A stretch of 64,000 nt of DNA from Nitriliruptoria bacterium. Its GTDB lineage: Bacteria; Actinomycetota; Nitriliruptoria; Euzebyales; Egibacteraceae. The stretch lies in assembly GCA_003553565.1 (NCBI GenBank), contig PWER01000199.1:1-64000 (forward strand), given 5' to 3'. Made by a program: the position numbers and the translations under genes. The first letter of the stretch is position 1. Each line of letters opens with the position of its first letter. The notes beneath the pieces were generated by a model, which saw only the letters and a program-made list of their open reading frames with translations, made no database searches and was not told the origin of the DNA. Positions 9,061 through 17,431 of the stretch are shown piece after piece.

Positions 9061-9761
9061 GGGCGGCCTCCCTCGTCCACCAGGCGCGGGATCTCCTCGT
9101 GCCAGTGCATCTGGCGGATGCCGAAGGGGTAGAGCGTGTGCGCCTCGTCATCGGCGTCGAAGCCGACGATGGTGGCGGGATGGCCGACGTAGTACTCGTC
9201 GTCGACCTCGTCGGTCTCCTCGAAGACCGGCCCGGGCAGGCGCAGGTCGGCCAGCATCCCCTCGATCGTCTCGAGCTCGCTGGTCAGCCCCACGAAGCGC
9301 TCCTCGAAGCCCGCGAGGTACTCCCCCATCCGCTCGGGGTCGTCCCGGTCGGGGTCGACGGTGACGAACACCACCTCCACATCCTCGCCGGGCTCCTCGT
9401 CGAGGTCGTCCAGCGCCGAGGACAGGATCGCCAGGTGCGCCGGGCAGAAGTCCGGGCAGTGGGTGTAGCCGAACACCAGCAGCGTCGGCTGCCCGGCGGT
9501 CTCGGCGGCGAAGTCGTAGTCCTCGCCGCTGGTGTCGGTGAGCGTGACCTCGGGGCGTGCCAGGGGCTCGGCGAGCTCGAGGCGCCACTCGTCGCCCTCG
9601 GGATCAGGTGGGGGCGGCGCGTCGCCAGGGGCGGCCTCGATGGCCTGCTGGAGGGTCTCCTCGTCCTCCTCGGCCGAGGGCGCGTCGTCGCAGGCGGCGA
9701 GCAGCAGCAGCGCCAGCAGCGTGGCGCCCAGCAGCACGGTGCGCTCAGTCCTCGTCGGCAT
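9057..9761 (-). CDS. SCO1/SenC family copper chaperone
   Basis: A 234-residue thioredoxin-fold lipoprotein for copper insertion into the CuA centre of cytochrome c oxidase. With the start at 9761, lipobox Cys is residue 24, the copper-binding Cys pair is Cys102 and Cys106 (THCPDFCPAH), and the third ligand is His194 (VGHPATI). The ATG at 9761 has GAGG six bases upstream; further in-frame ATGs at 9776 and 9809 are possible. The start overlaps the end of the PCuAC gene by 17 bases, so translation is probably coupled. Confidence 0.88.
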   Translation of the reverse strand: MPTRTERTVLLGATLLALLLLAACDDAPSAEEDEETLQQAIEAAPGDAPPPPDPEGDEWRLELAEPLARPEVTLTDTSGEDYDFAAETAGQPTLLVFGYTHCPDFCPAHLAILSSALDDLDEEPGEDVEVVFVTVDPDRDDPERMGEYLAGFEERFVGLTSELETIEGMLADLRLPGPVFEETDEVDDEYYVGHPATIVGFDADDEAHTLYPFGIRQMHWHEEIPRLVDEGGRP

Positions 9762-10281
9762 CGTGGCCCTCGTCATCGTGGTCGCCGTGGTCGGCTCCGT
9801 TGTGCCCACCGGCCTCGGCGGCGTCGACGACCTCGACCTCGACGTCCATGGTGCCCGACTCGGCGAGCTCCAGGGTCAGGTCGAAGGCGTCACCGGGAGC
9901 CAGCGGCTCGGGGTCGATGAGCATGAGGTGCAGCCCACCGGTGGTCAGCTCGACGGTCTCGCCAGCCGGCACCGGGATCTCCTCGATCTCGCCCATGGTG
10001 GCCACGCCGTCCTCGACCACCGTCTCGTGCAGCTCGACGTCGGCGGCGTGGTCGGTCTCGGCGGCCACGAGCGCATCATCGCCGTCGCCGTCGTTGGCCA
10101 GGTCGAGGTAGACCGCGGCGAGGTCAGCCATGGCGGGCTCGGGAGTCCGGGCGTTGGCGACGCTGATCGCCGGCGAGCCCTGCGCGCAGGCAGCGCCCAG
10201 CACAGCCAGGGCGGCCAGCAGCGCCAGCAGGACGCGCCCGGGCGCGCGGGTGCTGTGCCGGCGCGAAGGCTCGATGGTCAT
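9745..10281 (-). CDS. Periplasmic/extracellular copper chaperone PCuAC
   Basis: A 178-residue lipoprotein (lipobox Cys32) of the PCu(A)C family that supplies Cu(I) for oxidase assembly together with Sco1. The copper ligand pattern is readable: His85, Met96, His118 and Met120 (GGLHLML). The C-terminus carries an extra His/Asp-rich tail (five His among residues 160-173) that could act as a second copper-binding segment. The start is set by a strong ribosome site (GAGGGGAG) seven bases before the ATG. It is the first gene of the three-gene copper operon. Confidence 0.88.
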   Translation of the reverse strand: MTIEPSRRHSTRAPGRVLLALLAALAVLGAACAQGSPAISVANARTPEPAMADLAAVYLDLANDGDGDDALVAAETDHAADVELHETVVEDGVATMGEIEEIPVPAGETVELTTGGLHLMLIDPEPLAPGDAFDLTLELAESGTMDVEVEVVDAAEAGGHNGADHGDHDDEGHDADED

Positions 10282-10473
10282 TCTGCGGCTCCCCTCGCAC
10301 ACCAGTGCGGTCAGGACGGCGGCCGAGGCCTCGGGGCTCGGCCCCGGCCCGAGCCCCGGGCGCCTGCACCCGCCTGGCGCCCCGATGCTATCCCGGCTCG
10401 GCATCCGGCGTCCGGCGCACGGGGCGGCCTAGGATCGCGACCGCCGTGCCCGCCCCCGATCGTGGAGGTCGCC

Positions 10474-10869
10474 GTGCCCGAGCGCCTGCCCGAGCCTGTC
10501 TGGCCGCTGCTGGACCGGCCGAACTTCGCCCACGTGGCCACGCTCATGGCCGACGGCTCCCCGCAGGTCACCCCGGTGTGGGTCGACCGCGAGGACGACG
10601 TCGCCGTGCGCTTCAACACCGCCAAGGGGCGGGTCAAGCACCGCAACCTGGAGCGCGACCCACGGGTGGCCATCAGCGTCCACGACCAGGACGACCCGTA
10701 CTCCTACGTGCAGGTGCGCGGGCGGGTGGAGCTCGTCGAGGACGGCGCCGTCGCGCACATCCACGCGCTCTCGCAGGCCTACTTCGGGCGCGACTTCGCA
10801 CTGGCCGAGGGCGAGGAGCGCGTCATCGTGCGGGTCGAGCCCGAGACGGTCGACGTGCACATGCGCTGA
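10474..10869 (+). CDS. PPOX-class F420-dependent flavin/deazaflavin oxidoreductase family
   Basis: A 131-residue split-barrel protein of the pyridoxamine-phosphate-oxidase-like class. The FAHVATLMADGSPQVTPVWV start, KGRVKHRNLERDPRVA and SYVQVRGRVEL segments match small actinobacterial F420-dependent enzymes. The GTG at 10474 has GGAGG five bases upstream; the open frame continues far upstream but that part is shadow sequence. A TAGGAT hexamer at 10430-10435 is a possible -10 box. F420 biosynthesis genes at 42-44 kb make an F420 cofactor plausible. The substrate is unknown. Confidence 0.85.
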   Translation: MPERLPEPVWPLLDRPNFAHVATLMADGSPQVTPVWVDREDDVAVRFNTAKGRVKHRNLERDPRVAISVHDQDDPYSYVQVRGRVELVEDGAVAHIHALSQAYFGRDFALAEGEERVIVRVEPETVDVHMR

Positions 10870-10870
10870 A

Positions 10871-10894
10871 GCCCGGCCCCGGCGACGGCCGGGC
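10871..10894. terminator. Hairpin between convergent genes
   Basis: An 8-bp perfect GCCCGGCC/GGCCGGGC stem with an eight-base loop starts one base after the stop of the PPOX gene and ends four bases before the stop of the opposing gene. It could terminate both transcripts. Confidence 0.55.
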
Positions 10895-10898
10895 GCCG

Positions 10899-11360
10899 TC
10901 AGGCCTCGGGCTCCTCCAGCCGCTGGGCGCGGGCGGGCAGGTCCACCTCGGCGTGGGTGTTGAGCACCCCGCTCCACGGCATCGGCGCGTCGAGGCGCAC
11001 CGCCCCGCCCGACACCAGGCGCGTGGGCACCGGCGTCGCTGCGGTCGCGTCGTCGAGCTGGCGCACCAGCCGCACCAGGACCAGGCCGCCGCGGCGCACC
11101 TCGGCGATGAGCCCGTCCGGGCCCTCGGCCGAGCGGGCGATCTCGTCGAGCAGCGGGCCGTGCTGGGCAGGCGCGTCGCTGTAGCGCGGCGTCTGCCCGG
11201 CTAGCAGCTCGGCGGTGGCCTGTGCCAGCAGCCGGTCGACGACGACGGCCTGGGCGAGCTGCTGCTCGACGGGCACCGGCGCCGTCGCAGCGGTCGCCGC
11301 GCCGGCGCGGGCGACGTCCAGCAGGGCCTTGTAGGCGTGCTCGAGCGCGGTGGTGTCCAT
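10899..11360 (-). CDS. Hypothetical protein
   Basis: A 153-residue, Ala-rich cytoplasmic protein of unrecognised family. There is no signal peptide, membrane segment or Cys. The first 70 residues look helical; the C-terminal part contains MPWSGVLNTHAEVDLPARA. The ATG has no ribosome site, but TAGCAT ends nine bases upstream and could be the -10 box of a leaderless mRNA. The gene sits alone between a convergent oxidoreductase gene and guaA. Codon use matches the neighbours, so it is probably a real gene. Confidence 0.65.
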   Translation of the reverse strand: MDTTALEHAYKALLDVARAGAATAATAPVPVEQQLAQAVVVDRLLAQATAELLAGQTPRYSDAPAQHGPLLDEIARSAEGPDGLIAEVRRGGLVLVRLVRQLDDATAATPVPTRLVSGGAVRLDAPMPWSGVLNTHAEVDLPARAQRLEEPEA

Positions 11361-11419
11361 GTGCCGGCGATGCTAGCCGGCCGGGCGGATCCGCTGGGCG
11401 GGCCGCCCACAGGGCGCGC

Positions 11420-13033
11420 TCACTCCCACTCGATGGTGCCGGGGGGCTTGCTGGTGATGTCGTAGGCGACCCGGTTGATGCCGGGCACGCCGTTGATGAC
11501 CCGCGTGGCGATGCGCTCGAGCACGTCCCAGTCGATGCGGGCGAAGTCGGCGGTCATCGCGTCCTCGCTGGTGACCGCGCGCACGATCACCGGGTGGCCG
11601 TAGGTGCGCTCGTCGCCCTGCACCCCCACCGAGCGGATCGCCGGCAGCACCGCGAAGGCCTGCCACACGTGCTCCGGATCGGCCTGCCCGTCGGGTCGGG
11701 GCCGGGGCGGGCCCTCGAGGCCGGCGCGGCGCAGCTCGGCGCGCACGATCGCGTCCGCGCGACGCAGCAGGTCGAGCCGCTGACCGGTCACCTCGCCGAT
11801 GATCCGCACCGCGAGCCCGGGTCCCGGGAACGGCTGGCGCCACACCAGCTCGGGAGGCAGTCCGAGCTCCTCGCCCACGCGCCGCACCTCGTCCTTGAAC
11901 AGCCAGCGCAGCGGCTCGACCAGGTCGAAGTCCATGTCCTCGGGCAGCCCGCCGACGTTGTGGTGGCTCTTGATCGTCGCGGCGGCATGACCCTCCCCCG
12001 ACTCGATCACGTCGGGATACAGCGTGCCCTGGACCAGGAAGCCGGCGTCGCTGGCGTGGGTGCGCGCGGCCTCCTCGAACACCCGGATGAACTCGCCGCC
12101 GATGCGCTTGCGCTTCTCCTCGGGGTCCTCCACGCCCTCGAGCAGCGCGAGGAAGCGCTCGCGAGCATCGACGGTGATCAGGCGCACGTCGCTGTGGGCG
12201 CCGAAGGCCTGCTGGACGTCGGCGACCTCGCCCTCGCGCAGCAGGCCGTGATCGACGAGCACGCAGGTGAGCTGGCTGCCCACGGCCTTCTCCACCAGCG
12301 CGGCGGCCACGGCCGAGTCGACCCCGCCCGAGAGCCCGCACAGCACCGTGGCGTCGCCGACCTGCTCGCGGATGCGCTCCACGCTGGCCTCGATCACCGA
12401 GTGCGAGGTCCATGTGGGGCGCGCGCCGGTGCGCGCGAGGAAGGACGCCAGCACGTCGAGCCCGCGGGGGGTGTGGCTGACCTCGGGGTGGAACTGCACG
12501 CCGAACAGGCCGCGCTCGGGCGCCTCGAACGCCGCTGCGGGGCTGTCGTCGGTCGCGGCGGTGACCCGGAAGCCCGGAGGCGCGGCGCGGACCGCGTCGT
12601 TGTGGCTCATCCACACCGTCTGGCGGGCGCCGAGCCCGTCGAGCAGCGCGCCCGGCTCGCGGATCGCCAGCTCGGTGCGCCCGAACTCGGAGGTGCCGGT
12701 GCGCGCCACCTCCCCGCCGAGGGCCTGGGCCATCAGCTGCTGGCCGTAGCAGATGCCCAGCACCGGCACGCCCGCGTCGAACACGCGCGGGTCGATGGCC
12801 GGGGCGTCGTCGGCGTAGACCGACGCGGGGCCGCCCGACAGGATGATGCCGGCAGGGCGGCGCGCGAGGAGCTCCTCGAACGGCGTGCTCGCCGGCACGA
12901 TCTCGCTGTAGACGTGGAGCTCGCGCACCCGCCGCGCGATGACCTGGGCGTACTGGGCGCCGAAGTCCACCACCAGGACGGTGTCGAAGCCGGTGCCGGC
13001 ATCCGGGGAGAGGGTGGGCGCGTTGGGGGTCAC
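11420..13033 (-). CDS. guaA: GMP synthase (glutamine-hydrolysing)
   Basis: A 537-residue enzyme converting XMP to GMP with glutamine and ATP. The class I amidotransferase domain has Cys95 (GICYGQQL), His182 and Glu184 (FHPEVSH). The ATP-pyrophosphatase loop SGGVDS is at 235-240. The C-terminal dimerisation domain ends in the conserved KPPGTIEWE, the normal family terminus. GTG at 13033 is chosen because GAGG lies six bases upstream and the length is normal; an in-frame extension of 100 residues upstream has no family match. Other purine genes (guaB3, an AzgA-type permease) lie within 5 kb. Confidence 0.96.
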   Translation of the reverse strand: MTPNAPTLSPDAGTGFDTVLVVDFGAQYAQVIARRVRELHVYSEIVPASTPFEELLARRPAGIILSGGPASVYADDAPAIDPRVFDAGVPVLGICYGQQLMAQALGGEVARTGTSEFGRTELAIREPGALLDGLGARQTVWMSHNDAVRAAPPGFRVTAATDDSPAAAFEAPERGLFGVQFHPEVSHTPRGLDVLASFLARTGARPTWTSHSVIEASVERIREQVGDATVLCGLSGGVDSAVAAALVEKAVGSQLTCVLVDHGLLREGEVADVQQAFGAHSDVRLITVDARERFLALLEGVEDPEEKRKRIGGEFIRVFEEAARTHASDAGFLVQGTLYPDVIESGEGHAAATIKSHHNVGGLPEDMDFDLVEPLRWLFKDEVRRVGEELGLPPELVWRQPFPGPGLAVRIIGEVTGQRLDLLRRADAIVRAELRRAGLEGPPRPRPDGQADPEHVWQAFAVLPAIRSVGVQGDERTYGHPVIVRAVTSEDAMTADFARIDWDVLERIATRVINGVPGINRVAYDITSKPPGTIEWE

Positions 13034-13211
13034 GGGCGTCCTCGCCGCTCGGAGTCGGGGCGAGGGCAGCCTAGCCGCCGGCTGGGCTGTCCTGCCTGCC
13101 GCGGGCGGCGCGGCGGCCACCGAGGCGACGGCGCCTCCCCGGTCACAGGGCCTGCCCCCTCTATCCTCGGCGGCAGCCACACCAACCCACGCCGATCGAG
13201 GATGGCTGGCC

Positions 13212-14603
13212 ATGGATGCCGACACGGGGACCTGGCTGCGCGAGGCACGGCACGCCCGCGGTCTCGACGCCCGCACGCTGGCCCATGCCGCCGGTGTGAC
13301 GACGGCCGCCGTCGAGGCCGTCGAGGACGGCACGGCCGCCGAGCGCTACGGCCGCGCCCTCACCGCGGCCTGGACCTGGGCGATCGCCCGAGCGCTCGGC
13401 CTCGATGCCGAGCCGCGGCTGGCCGCCAACGACGGTCGCGAGGAGCGCCAGCGCGGGGAGGCCGAGGCCGTCCTCGACGCGTCCGCCGAGGACGGGACGG
13501 ACGCGACCGCGGAGGACGCCGACGCCGAGGCCGCCTGGGACGCGCACGGCGCCGAGGACGGCACCGGCGAGACCGGCGAGCACGCCGCCGACGACCCGGT
13601 GCCTGTCGACGGTGGCGAGACAGCGCCCGACGCCCCCACGGGCGGCTGGGACGAGGGCACGCTCTGGCTGTGGGCGCCCCCCGACCGCGACGTCGAGGAT
13701 CACCGCGTGCCCCCCGACCCCGGCGAGGACCAGGTGGCCGGGGCGGCGCCGCCAGACAGCGAGGAGCCCGCGTCCTGGGACGCCCTGGCGCCGCCGGAGC
13801 CGGTCGCCGACGAGGGCTCCGAGCGCGTCGCAGAGGGGGGCACCGAGGAGGTCGCTGACGCGGGCTCGGCAGAGCCCGACGTCGAGCGCACCCAGTGGCT
13901 GCTGACCCCGCCCTCCCACGACGAGCACCTGCACGACCCCCACGCCGAGGAGCCCACCGAGCGCCTGGCGCTGGAGGAGGCCCACGACGACGAGCCCTTC
14001 GAGGAGGAGCGGTCGCGCTGGCGCATCGCGGCCTCGTTCGCGGCTGGCTTCGTGATCCTGGTGGTGGCCGGGCTGGGCGCTGGCGCGCTGATCGCCCAGC
14101 TGTTCGACCCCGGTGACACCGAGGCCGCATCCGAGGAGGAGCTCGCCGACGCCTTCGAGGACGCCGACGACGCCGACGACGCCGAGGACGGCACCGACGA
14201 GACCGACGCCGAGGACGGCACCGACCAGACCGACGACGACGCCGACGCCGACGACGCCGATGCGAGCCAGACCGGCATCCAGGACCGCGCCCTCGGTGGG
14301 GACCCGGAGGCAGCACCCGACCCGTCGGACACCACCGTCCAGGTGCTGGACGGCTCCGGCGAGGGGAGCGCCACCGAGGTCGTGGAGCTCCTCGAGGCAC
14401 AGGGCTATCAGGTCGTCAACAGCGGTCGGGCGGCAGCGGCCTGGGACGAGACGCGCCTGCTCGTCACCGAGGGCGCCGAGGACGCCGCCGCGGGGCTGCT
14501 GGCCGCGGACGAGCGCTTCCCGGCCGCCGAGCCCAACGAGGGCGAGCTCGACGAGAGCGTCGAGCTGCACATCATCGTCGGGGCAGACTGGCCCGAGCGC
14601 TGA
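13212..14603 (+). CDS. Membrane protein with N-terminal helix-turn-helix and C-terminal LytR_C domain
   Basis: A 463-residue protein with RodZ-like architecture. Residues 1-65 form a Cro/RodZ-type helix-turn-helix ([18 protein letters not shown]). A very long acidic, disordered cytoplasmic linker follows (about 75-265), then one transmembrane helix (about 270-298). Outside the membrane is an Asp/Glu/Thr-rich repeat stretch (about 305-355) and then a LytR_C-type domain (about 372-463, [10 protein letters not shown]). This could link a cytoskeletal or DNA-proximal site to the cell wall. It is divergent from guaA. Family roles are inferred from domains only. Confidence 0.7.
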   Translation: MDADTGTWLREARHARGLDARTLAHAAGVTTAAVEAVEDGTAAERYGRALTAAWTWAIARALGLDAEPRLAANDGREERQRGEAEAVLDASAEDGTDATAEDADAEAAWDAHGAEDGTGETGEHAADDPVPVDGGETAPDAPTGGWDEGTLWLWAPPDRDVEDHRVPPDPGEDQVAGAAPPDSEEPASWDALAPPEPVADEGSERVAEGGTEEVADAGSAEPDVERTQWLLTPPSHDEHLHDPHAEEPTERLALEEAHDDEPFEEERSRWRIAASFAAGFVILVVAGLGAGALIAQLFDPGDTEAASEEELADAFEDADDADDAEDGTDETDAEDGTDQTDDDADADDADASQTGIQDRALGGDPEAAPDPSDTTVQVLDGSGEGSATEVVELLEAQGYQVVNSGRAAAAWDETRLLVTEGAEDAAAGLLAADERFPAAEPNEGELDESVELHIIVGADWPER

Positions 14604-14646
14604 CCGCTACGCTGCGGGCACCGCGTTCCCCTGGCAGCGAGCCCGC

Positions 14647-15264
14647 ATGAGCGACTCAGGCGACTTCGACGAGTACGACGAGTTCGACGACGACGAGCTC
14701 GGTGACGACGACCTCGACGGTGGCGAGCACGACGACCATCGGGCCGTCCCGCTCGACCGCAACGAGGCCGCGTCAGTGCGCCGCGACCTCGACGACCTCG
14801 CGGCGTTCCGGGACACCTTCGCCCCCGAGGGCTACAAGGGCGTCAGCGTGTGGTGCACCGACTGCGGTGAGGACCACTACTACGGCTGGGACATGCTGCA
14901 GGAGAACCTGCAGGCCCTGCTGAGCTCCGGTGAGTCGCCGGTGCACGAGCCGCCGTTCGATCCCCACCCCGACGACTACATCGACTGGCAGTACGCCCAG
15001 GGCTATGTCGATGGCATGGCCGATGCCGCGGTGCCACCCGTGCCGGCCGTGCTCGACCGCAGCGGCGGCTGCCCCTTCTGCACCGGCCCGCTGCCCGGGC
15101 CGCGCGACGGCGCCGACGTCATCTACTGCCCGACCTGCGGCACCCACCTCGGCACCGCCAAGATCACCCACGTGCTGCTCGAGCACGGCTGGACGACCGA
15201 GGCGGTGCGCCAGCTGCTCGTCGCCGCGCGGCTGCCGGTGCCGCACGGCCTCGACCAGGGCTGA
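14647..15264 (+). CDS. DUF5319-like zinc-ribbon protein
   Basis: A 205-residue cytoplasmic protein. The N-terminus is highly acidic (first 35 residues, mostly Asp/Glu). Two Cys pairs are visible: CTDC near residue 77, and CPFC then CPTC near 144-163, which look like zinc-binding knuckles. The central FDPHPDDYIDWQYAQGYVDG stretch is typical of an actinobacterial family that I believe is DUF5319, often found beside guaB-type genes; guaB3 lies just downstream on the other strand. Its function is not known. It starts 43 bases after the preceding gene, so the two may be co-transcribed. Confidence 0.75.
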   Translation: MSDSGDFDEYDEFDDDELGDDDLDGGEHDDHRAVPLDRNEAASVRRDLDDLAAFRDTFAPEGYKGVSVWCTDCGEDHYYGWDMLQENLQALLSSGESPVHEPPFDPHPDDYIDWQYAQGYVDGMADAAVPPVPAVLDRSGGCPFCTGPLPGPRDGADVIYCPTCGTHLGTAKITHVLLEHGWTTEAVRQLLVAARLPVPHGLDQG

Positions 15265-15304
15265 CGCCGCCGAGCGCCTCCGAGGAGCGCCCCTGGTCAG
15301 TGCG

Positions 15305-16471
15305 TCAGCCGCGCCCCATGCCGATCCCCTGGGCGCGCTGGTAGTGCTTGCCCTCGGTCTGCAGGCTCGGCGCCACCATCATCTCCGCGCGCTGGAACTC
15401 CTTGATGGAGGCGTGGCCGGTGGTGGCCATCGACGTCCGCAGCGCGCCGGCGAGGTTGAGCGTCCCGTCGTTCTCGGCGGCCGGACCCGCCACGATCTCG
15501 CCCAGCGAGCCGATCTGGTTGACCGCCACCCGGGCACCGCGCGGCAGCTCGGGGTGGAAGGTGGCCATGCCCCAGTGGTGCCCGTGGCCGGGCGCCTCGG
15601 TGGCGCGGGCCAGCGGTGAGCCCAGCATCGCGGCGTCGGCGCCGCAGGCGATCGCCTTGGCGACGTCACCACCGGTGCGCATCCCCCCGTCGGCGATGAT
15701 GTGCACGTAGCGGCCGGTCTCCTCCAGGTGGCGGCTGCGAGCTCCCGCGGCGTCGGCGATGGCGGTTGCCTGCGGCACACCGATGCCGAGCACGCCCCGC
15801 GAGGTGCACGCATTGCCGGGACCGACGCCGACGAGGATCCCCGCCGCACCGGTGCGAGCCAGGTGCAGCGCCATCGAGTGGCTGGCGCAGCCACCCACGA
15901 CCACGGGGATGTCGTAGCGGGCGATGAACTCCTTGAGGTTCAGGGTGTCGGGCCGGGAGGAGACGTGCTCGGCGGACACGACCGTGCCCTGGATCACGAG
16001 GATGTCCAGCCCGGCCTCCAGCGCCGTGGTGTGGAAGCGCTCGACGCGCGGTGGCGTGAGGCTCGCCGCGGCGGTGATGCCGGCGTCCTTGAGCTCGGCG
16101 ATCCGCTTGCCGACCAGCTCCTCCTTGACCGGCTCCTTGTAGATCTCCTGCATCCGGCGGGTGGCGATCGCGTCGTCGAGGCTCGCGATCTCCTCCAGCA
16201 GCGGCTCGGGATCCTCATAGCGGGTCCACAGCCCCTCGAGGTTCAGCACGCCCAGGCCGCCCAGGCGCGCCAGCTCGAGAGCGGTGCGCGGGCTCATCAC
16301 GCCGTCCATCGCCGCACCCAGGATCGGCACCTCGAAGCGGTAGGCGTCGATCTGCCACGAGATGTCGACGTCCTCGGGGTCGCGGGTGCGACGCGAGGGC
16401 ACGATCGCGACGTCGTCGAGCCCGTAGGCGCGGCGCCCGCTCTTGCCGATGCCGATCTCGATCTCGGTCAC
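15305..16471 (-). CDS. guaB3: GuaB3 family IMP dehydrogenase-related protein
   Basis: A 388-residue TIM barrel of the IMPDH/GMP reductase superfamily, without CBS domains. The catalytic loop Cys is Cys222 (GPGNACTSRGVLG), preceded by VVVGGCASHSMALHL. GuaB3 proteins act as GMP reductases where tested, so this may recycle GMP to IMP rather than form XMP; that is family knowledge, not visible here. The GTG at 16471 has a perfect AGGAGG six bases upstream. It lies tail to tail with the DUF5319-like gene and close to guaA. Confidence 0.9.
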   Translation of the reverse strand: MTEIEIGIGKSGRRAYGLDDVAIVPSRRTRDPEDVDISWQIDAYRFEVPILGAAMDGVMSPRTALELARLGGLGVLNLEGLWTRYEDPEPLLEEIASLDDAIATRRMQEIYKEPVKEELVGKRIAELKDAGITAAASLTPPRVERFHTTALEAGLDILVIQGTVVSAEHVSSRPDTLNLKEFIARYDIPVVVGGCASHSMALHLARTGAAGILVGVGPGNACTSRGVLGIGVPQATAIADAAGARSRHLEETGRYVHIIADGGMRTGGDVAKAIACGADAAMLGSPLARATEAPGHGHHWGMATFHPELPRGARVAVNQIGSLGEIVAGPAAENDGTLNLAGALRTSMATTGHASIKEFQRAEMMVAPSLQTEGKHYQRAQGIGMGRG

Positions 16472-16548
16472 CCTGGACCTCCTGGGGACGGTGGTGGCGC
16501 TCCCGCGAAGCCGCGGGCAGCCAAGCCTAGCCGCCTGCGCCCCCTGCC

Positions 16549-16603
16549 GGCCCGCACGCCGAGCCCGTGGCGTTCGGGCCGCACGCCCGAGCCCGTGGCG
16601 TGC
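16549..16603. repeat. Imperfect tandem repeat (27/28 bp, two copies)
   Basis: Two adjacent copies sharing CCGCACGCC(C)GAGCCCGTGGCG lie in the gap between guaB3 and the macrodomain gene. They differ by an inserted C and a few substitutions. They look like slippage or local duplication rather than a mobile element; no role is evident. Confidence 0.6.
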
Positions 16604-16675
16604 CGGGCACCGACGGGCGCGAGGGCCCGCCGGGTTCGAGCGCGCCGCCGGCGTCCGCTACCCTTCTCGCCGTGG

Positions 16676-16698
16676 GAGCGGGCGCGTCCCGCCCGCTC
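16676..16698 (+). promoter_or_regulatory. Leader hairpin upstream of macrodomain gene
   Basis: A GAGCGGGC/GCCCGCTC stem with a seven-base loop lies 46 bases before the macrodomain start. It is just after a possible -10 box TACCCT at 16659-16664. It would sit at the very 5' end of the transcript. The role is unknown. Confidence 0.35.
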
Positions 16699-16743
16699 TC
16701 GCTTCCCCGTGACGACCAGACCCCTCCGATGTGGGAGCGTGGC

Positions 16744-17307
16744 ATGGCAGAGCACGGCGACGAGCGGGCACGGGCGGAGATCGACGGCACCGCGCTGGTG
16801 GTCCTGGCGGGCGATCTGACCGCGCAGGACGTCGACGCGGTGGTCAACGCCGCTAACGAGCAGCTGGCGCACGGCGGAGGTGTCGCTGCGGCGCTCGCCC
16901 GCGCCGGTGGGCCGGAGGTGCAGCGGGAGTCCGACGCGTGGCTCGACCGCCACGGGCCGCTCGGGCCCGGCGATGCGGCGGTCACCACCGCCGGCGCGAT
17001 GCCGGCGCAGATGATCGTCCACGTGGTGGGGCCCCGCTACCGCGACCAGCAGGACAACGAGGGCCTGCTGCGCCAGGCGGTGCGGGCAGCCCTGGATGCC
17101 GCCCGCGAGCACGGAGCGAGCTCGGTGGCGCTGCCCGCGATCTCCACGGGGGTGTTCGGGTACCCGGCCCAGGAGGCCGCACCGGTCATCGCGCAGACCT
17201 GTGCGGCGTGGCTGGGCGAGGAGCCGGGGACGGTGCGCGAGATCCGTCTCGTGGCCCTCGATGCAGGCGGAGCCGACCTCTTCGTCGGGGGGCTGCCCGA
17301 GGGCTAG
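16744..17307 (+). CDS. Macro domain protein (ADP-ribose / O-acetyl-ADP-ribose handling)
   Basis: A 187-residue single macrodomain of the MacroD/YmdB kind. Diagnostic segments are GDLTAQDVDAVVNAANEQL, the HGGGVAAAL loop that contacts the phosphates, and ALPAISTGVFGYP. The family hydrolyses ADP-ribosyl esters or O-acetyl-ADP-ribose. GGGAG six bases before the ATG at 16744 sets the start; an in-frame ATG at 16729 is less well placed. The stop is 124 bases from the AzgA-type permease gene on the same strand, so the two may share a transcript. Confidence 0.9.
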   Translation: MAEHGDERARAEIDGTALVVLAGDLTAQDVDAVVNAANEQLAHGGGVAAALARAGGPEVQRESDAWLDRHGPLGPGDAAVTTAGAMPAQMIVHVVGPRYRDQQDNEGLLRQAVRAALDAAREHGASSVALPAISTGVFGYPAQEAAPVIAQTCAAWLGEEPGTVREIRLVALDAGGADLFVGGLPEG

Positions 17308-17409
17308 AGCTCACCGACGCGGCTGCTGCGAGCCGCGACAGCGACCGACCAGGCGACTGCGGGCGAAGCTGACGCGGTCGCGTCCGACCACGCCGGTCTG
17401 CGGGCCGGC

Positions 17410-17422
17410 CCTCACCGTGAGG
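17410..17422 (+). promoter_or_regulatory. Palindrome over the ribosome site of the purine permease gene
   Basis: CCTCAC-C-GTGAGG is a perfect inverted repeat ending nine bases before the ATG, and its right half is the GTGAGG ribosome site. It could be an operator, or fold to hide the ribosome site. Single instance, so modest confidence. Confidence 0.35.
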
Positions 17423-17431
17423 ACTGTGATC

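Noticed and set aside
9532-10473. Long upstream extension of the PPOX gene
   Set aside because: It is antisense to Sco1 and PCuAC; a GTG with a good ribosome site at 10474 gives a normal-length protein.
13034-13333. 100-residue N-terminal extension of GuaA
   Set aside because: It runs through the intergenic region and the divergent gene's start, has no match, and GTG at 13033 has a clear ribosome site.
17308-17431. Purine riboswitch upstream of the purine permease gene
   Set aside because: No conserved purine aptamer loops are present; only a short palindrome at the ribosome site was found.
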